In this document: in pieces, positions 5,536-7,816 of the stretch
How positions within the stretch are numbered: position 1 is the first letter of the stretch
Layout of the letters: each line of letters starts with the position of its first letter
Source: Oscillospiraceae bacterium
GTDB taxonomy: Bacteria > Bacillota > Clostridia > Oscillospirales > UBA929
Direction of reading: 5' to 3'
Assembly (NCBI GenBank): GCA_031282535.1
Contig: JAITDM010000072.1
Location: forward strand, 1-7,816
DNA length: 7,816 nucleotides
Position numbers and translations under genes: made by a program
The notes under the pieces: generated by a model
The model's database searches: none
What the model was told of the DNA's origin: nothing
Seen by the model: the letters and a program-made list of their open reading frames with translations, nothing else

Positions 5536-6768
5536 ATGGACCGTGTGGTGATCACCGGCATCGGTGTGGTGAGCCCGGTGGGGTTGGGCGTCGAGGCCTT
5601 TTGGAACAACTTGCTGGCCGGCGTCTGCGGCATTGTGCCGATCACCCGGTTTGACACGGCCGGTTACAAGGCCAAGCTGGCCGGCGAAGTGAACGATTTT
5701 CGGGCCGAGGATTTCATGGACAAGCGGGAGGCCCGCCGCATGGACCGTTACTGCCAGTTTGCCGTGGCGGCCACGCGCATGGCGGTGGAGGACGCCGCCG
5801 CGGATTTCACCGGAGACGCCGACACCGTGGGCGCCTATATCGGCAGCGGCATCGGCGGCATCCTGACCTTGGAGGCGGAGCATCAAAAGTTGATGGAGCG
5901 GGGGCCCGGGCGGGTGTCGCCCTTCTTCATCCCGATGATGATCTCCAACATGGCGTCCGGCGCGGTCTCGATGGCGTTCGGCATCAAGGGGGCGTCCTAC
6001 TGCCCGGTGAGCGCCTGCGCGTCCGGGGCCCACGCCGTGGGCGAGGCCTTTTTGGCGATCCAGCGGGGCGAGCTCACCGCCTGCCTGGCCGGTGGGGCGG
6101 AGGCCGCCATCACGCCGCTGTCATTGGCAGGATTTTCCAATATGACCGCACTCTCCAGCGCGGACGACCCGGCGCTGGGGCTGCTGCCGTTTGACAGGCG
6201 GCGCGCGGGCTTCATCATGGGCGAGGGCGCCGGCATACTGATGCTCGAATCGCTGGAGAGAGCGCGCGCCCGCGGCGCGCGGATTTACTGCGAAGTGGCG
6301 GGGTACGGCGCGACGTCGGACGCCTACCACATCACGAGCCCGGACCCGGAGGGCGCGGGCGCGGCGCGGGCGATGACCCGGGCGATGGCCCAGGCGGGGC
6401 TGGCGCCGCGGGAGATCACGTACATCAACGCCCACGGCACCGGCACGCAGCTCAACGACGCGGTGGAGACCGTGGCCCTCCATCGGGCGTTGGGCGAGGC
6501 CGCCGCGCAGGTGGCCGTGAGTTCGACGAAGTCGATGACGGGACATCTGCTGGGCGCGGCCGGCGGCATCGAGGCGGCCGCCTCCGTGCTGGCGGTGTAC
6601 GGGGACGCGATGCCCCCCACCATCCATTACGAGGAACGGGACCCGGCCTGCGACTTGGATTATGTGCCGAACACGGCGCGCCGCGCGCCTGTGTACGCGG
6701 CTCTCAGCAATTCGTTTGGCTTTGGCGGGCACAACGCGTCCCTGCTCTTCCGGAAGTATGAGGCGTGA
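5536..6768 (+). CDS. fabF: 3-oxoacyl-ACP synthase II FabF (elongating condensation)
   Basis: A 410-residue ketoacyl-ACP synthase II, full length for the family (E. coli 413). It condenses acyl-ACP with malonyl-ACP in every elongation round. The Cys-His-His triad is visible: Cys161 in SACASGAHAVGEA, His300 in NAHGTGT, and His337 in KSMTGHLLGAAGG with Lys332 before it. The gating-loop motif NSFGFGGHNASL (392-403) places the gate Phe at 396. SDAYHITSPDP (261-271) is a further KAS II signature. The ATG at 5536 has GGAGG 9 bases upstream (5522-5526). A 79-base gap containing hairpins separates it from fabG, the largest gap in the rightward operon. No FabA or FabB is seen, so the window gives no route to unsaturated fatty acids by that pathway. 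Confidence 0.97.
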   Translation: MDRVVITGIGVVSPVGLGVEAFWNNLLAGVCGIVPITRFDTAGYKAKLAGEVNDFRAEDFMDKREARRMDRYCQFAVAATRMAVEDAAADFTGDADTVGAYIGSGIGGILTLEAEHQKLMERGPGRVSPFFIPMMISNMASGAVSMAFGIKGASYCPVSACASGAHAVGEAFLAIQRGELTACLAGGAEAAITPLSLAGFSNMTALSSADDPALGLLPFDRRRAGFIMGEGAGILMLESLERARARGARIYCEVAGYGATSDAYHITSPDPEGAGAARAMTRAMAQAGLAPREITYINAHGTGTQLNDAVETVALHRALGEAAAQVAVSSTKSMTGHLLGAAGGIEAAASVLAVYGDAMPPTIHYEERDPACDLDYVPNTARRAPVYAALSNSFGFGGHNASLLFRKYEA

Positions 6769-6802
6769 ACGGACGGAAGGCGGACGGGAAGGAGTATAGG
6801 GT

Positions 6803-7270
6803 ATGACGCAGGGAGAGATTTTGGATTTGTTGGAAGGCATATTGACCCGGCTGGCGGGCACCGACGTCGGTGTACTGCTGGTGGAGGACGAGGGCAGCGG
6901 ACTGAAGCTGCGCATCGAACGCGGCGCCGCGGCGCCGCCGGTGTGCGCGCCGCCGGCAAACGCGCCCGAGCCCGCGCCGGCGGTGAGGACGCGGGCGCCG
7001 GAGGCGGCGTCCGGCGCGTCGGCGTCGAAGCTGGCGGAGATCCGCGCCCCCATTGTGGGGACGTTTTACGCGGCGCCCGCGCCGGACGCGCCGCCCTTTG
7101 TCACGGTCGGGCAGGCGGTGTCCAAGGGGGACACGCTGTGTATCATCGAGGCCATGAAGATGATGAACGAGATCGAGGCCGAGCGCGACGGGGTGATTGC
7201 GCGCGTGCTGGCGCAAAACGGCAGTCTCGTCGAGTTTGGCCAGCCGCTGTTTGAGATGGAGGGGGTGTGA
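6803..7270 (+). CDS. accB: Biotin carboxyl carrier protein of acetyl-CoA carboxylase
   Basis: A 155-residue BCCP (E. coli 156). It carries biotin between the biotin carboxylase AccC and the carboxyltransferase AccAD, making malonyl-CoA. The C-terminal biotinyl domain contains the lipoyl/biotinyl signature EAMKMMNEIEA with the biotin-accepting Lys119. The APIVGTFYAAPAPDAPPFV stretch (82-100) includes the BCCP 'thumb' region. The N-terminal 40 residues are the short structured segment, joined by an Ala/Pro-rich flexible linker (about 42-70). The ATG at 6803 follows AAGGAG (6789-6794) at 8 bases. Its stop lies 2 bases before the fabZ start, implying coupled translation. Biotin ligase (BirA) must be encoded elsewhere. 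Confidence 0.97.
   Translation: MTQGEILDLLEGILTRLAGTDVGVLLVEDEGSGLKLRIERGAAAPPVCAPPANAPEPAPAVRTRAPEAASGASASKLAEIRAPIVGTFYAAPAPDAPPFVTVGQAVSKGDTLCIIEAMKMMNEIEAERDGVIARVLAQNGSLVEFGQPLFEMEGV
7258..7265 (+). promoter_or_regulatory. Ribosome binding site deciding the fabZ start
   Basis: GGAGGGGG lies within the last codons of accB. It is 7 bases before the ATG at 7273 but only 1 base before the in-frame GTG at 7267. The spacing therefore favours the ATG as the fabZ start. Confidence 0.7.
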
Positions 7271-7272
7271 GG

Positions 7273-7695
7273 ATGCTGGGATGCGAGGAAATTCAAAAGA
7301 TCATCCCGCACCGGCCGCCGTTTTTGCTGCTGGATGAGATCGATGAACTCGAACCCGGCGTCCGGGCCGTCGGCCGTTGGCGGCTCACCGGCGCGGAGGA
7401 CTTTTTTCGGGGTCATTTCCCCGGGCAGCCGGTGCTGCCCGGGGTGTTGATCGTCGAATCGATGGCGCAGACCGGCGGTGTGGCCATGCTGTCGCTGCCG
7501 CGCTACGCCGGCAAGCTCGCCTATTTTGCGGGGATCGACGGGGTGCGCTTTCGGCGGAAGGTTTTCCCGGGAGACTGCCTTGAGATCGACGTGCGGATTG
7601 AGCGCGTGTTTCAAAATATCGGGTACGGAAAGGCCACGGCCTCGGTGGACGGGGAGAAGGTGGCCTCCGGCACCTTGAAATTTTCGATTGGGTAG
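7273..7695 (+). CDS. fabZ: 3-hydroxyacyl-ACP dehydratase FabZ
   Basis: A 140-residue hot-dog fold dehydratase (family about 140-150). It removes water from 3-hydroxyacyl-ACP to give trans-2-enoyl-ACP, the FabK substrate. Visible: the N-terminal IQKIIPHRPPFLLLDEI (residues 8-24) and the central hot-dog helix motif HFPGQPVLPGVLIVESMAQTGG with the catalytic His48 and Glu62. The later FRRKVFPGDCLEIDV strand is typical. The motif marks FabZ rather than FabA, so isomerisation to cis-3 is not expected. The ATG at 7273 was chosen for its ribosome-site spacing; a GTG at 7267 overlapping the accB stop would add two residues. accC follows after 5 bases. Confidence 0.96.
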   Translation: MLGCEEIQKIIPHRPPFLLLDEIDELEPGVRAVGRWRLTGAEDFFRGHFPGQPVLPGVLIVESMAQTGGVAMLSLPRYAGKLAYFAGIDGVRFRRKVFPGDCLEIDVRIERVFQNIGYGKATASVDGEKVASGTLKFSIG

Positions 7696-7700
7696 GGACT

Positions 7701-7816
7701 ATGTTTAAACGAATTCTCATTGCCAACCGCGGGGAGATCGCGGTGCGGGTCATCCGCACCTGCCGTGACCTCGGCATCATCTCGGTCGCGGTTTTTTCCG
7801 AGGCGGACAGGGACTC
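7701..7816 (+). CDS. accC: Biotin carboxylase subunit of acetyl-CoA carboxylase (3' truncated)
   Basis: Only the first 38 codons and 2 bases are inside the window. They read MFKRILIANRGEIAVRVIR, then a TCRDLG...SVAVFSEADRD segment, the highly conserved start of the biotin carboxylase N-domain (ANRGEIA and SEADRD are diagnostic). AccC carboxylates the biotin on AccB using bicarbonate and ATP. The position after accB and fabZ supports acetyl-CoA carboxylase rather than pyruvate or propionyl-CoA carboxylase, which share this N-terminus. The ribosome site is weak (TAGGG at 7693-7697, 3 bases before the ATG), so translation probably depends on coupling to fabZ. Confidence 0.94.
   Translation, partial: MFKRILIANRGEIAVRVIRTCRDLGIISVAVFSEADRD

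Noticed and set aside
3708..5657. A 649-codon open frame on the minus strand across fabK and fabG
   Set aside because: It is antisense to two clear enzymes, has Arg/His/Gly-rich low-complexity protein and no recognisable domain. High GC content lowers stop-codon frequency in the opposite strand.
6121..7053. A 310-codon minus-strand open frame under fabF and accB
   Set aside because: Composition artefact of GC-rich coding DNA; it spans the end of one real gene and the start of the next and shows no family motif.
1..7816. tRNA, rRNA, CRISPR array, insertion sequence, or a novel multi-gene system
   Set aside because: No cloverleaf, regularly spaced repeats, transposase motif or terminal inverted repeats were seen. 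Nearly all the sequence is accounted for by known FAS II genes.

Overview
This window is almost entirely one chromosomal type II fatty-acid synthesis (FAS II) locus. At its left end it has a partial accessory gene for a Schlafen-type ATP-binding protein. The DNA is very GC-rich, the start codons are a mix of ATG and TTG, and the enoyl reductase is FabK rather than FabI. The order fabH-fabK-fabG-fabF-accB-fabZ-accC is the arrangement familiar from Firmicutes. Together these suggest a high-GC member of the Clostridia (Oscillospirales-like), possibly from a gut or anaerobic community. That placement is inference; no rRNA or species marker is present.

Layout. Bases 1-1239 (+) hold the 3' part of an AlbA_2/HATPase_c_4 protein with an SD[HK]-repeat linker and a winged-helix tail. 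Around 1269-1317 is a stem-loop terminator shared by two converging genes. Bases 1329-1709 (-) encode a short DtxR/MntR-family metal-dependent repressor, and 1756-2691 (-) encode malonyl-CoA:ACP transacylase FabD. These two probably form a fabD-dtxR transcription unit read leftwards. A 111-base divergent regulatory region (2692-2802) separates fabD from the rightward operon: fabH (2803-3741), fabK (3738-4703), fabG (4707-5456), fabF (5536-6768), accB (6803-7270), fabZ (7273-7695) and the first 38 codons of accC (7701 to window end). Gene spacing in the rightward operon is tight: fabH/fabK overlap by 4 bases, fabK/fabG are 3 bases apart, accB/fabZ 2 and fabZ/accC 5.

How the genes work together. 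AccB carries the biotin that AccC carboxylates, as part of acetyl-CoA carboxylase, which makes malonyl-CoA. FabD moves malonyl onto acyl carrier protein. FabH performs the first condensation. FabG, FabZ and FabK reduce, dehydrate and reduce again, and FabF condenses in later rounds. The acyl carrier protein gene acpP, often next to fabH in such clusters, is not in the window, and accD/accA would be expected beyond the right edge.

I did not find an undescribed multi-gene system. The points most worth a second look are: the DtxR-like regulator cotranscribed with fabD, with an altered metal-ligand set; the overlapping promoter architecture between fabD and fabH; a 14-base tandem repeat that forms the fabK/fabG junction; a GATATC repeat/palindrome upstream of fabF; and an abrupt base-composition switch inside the left-edge gene.
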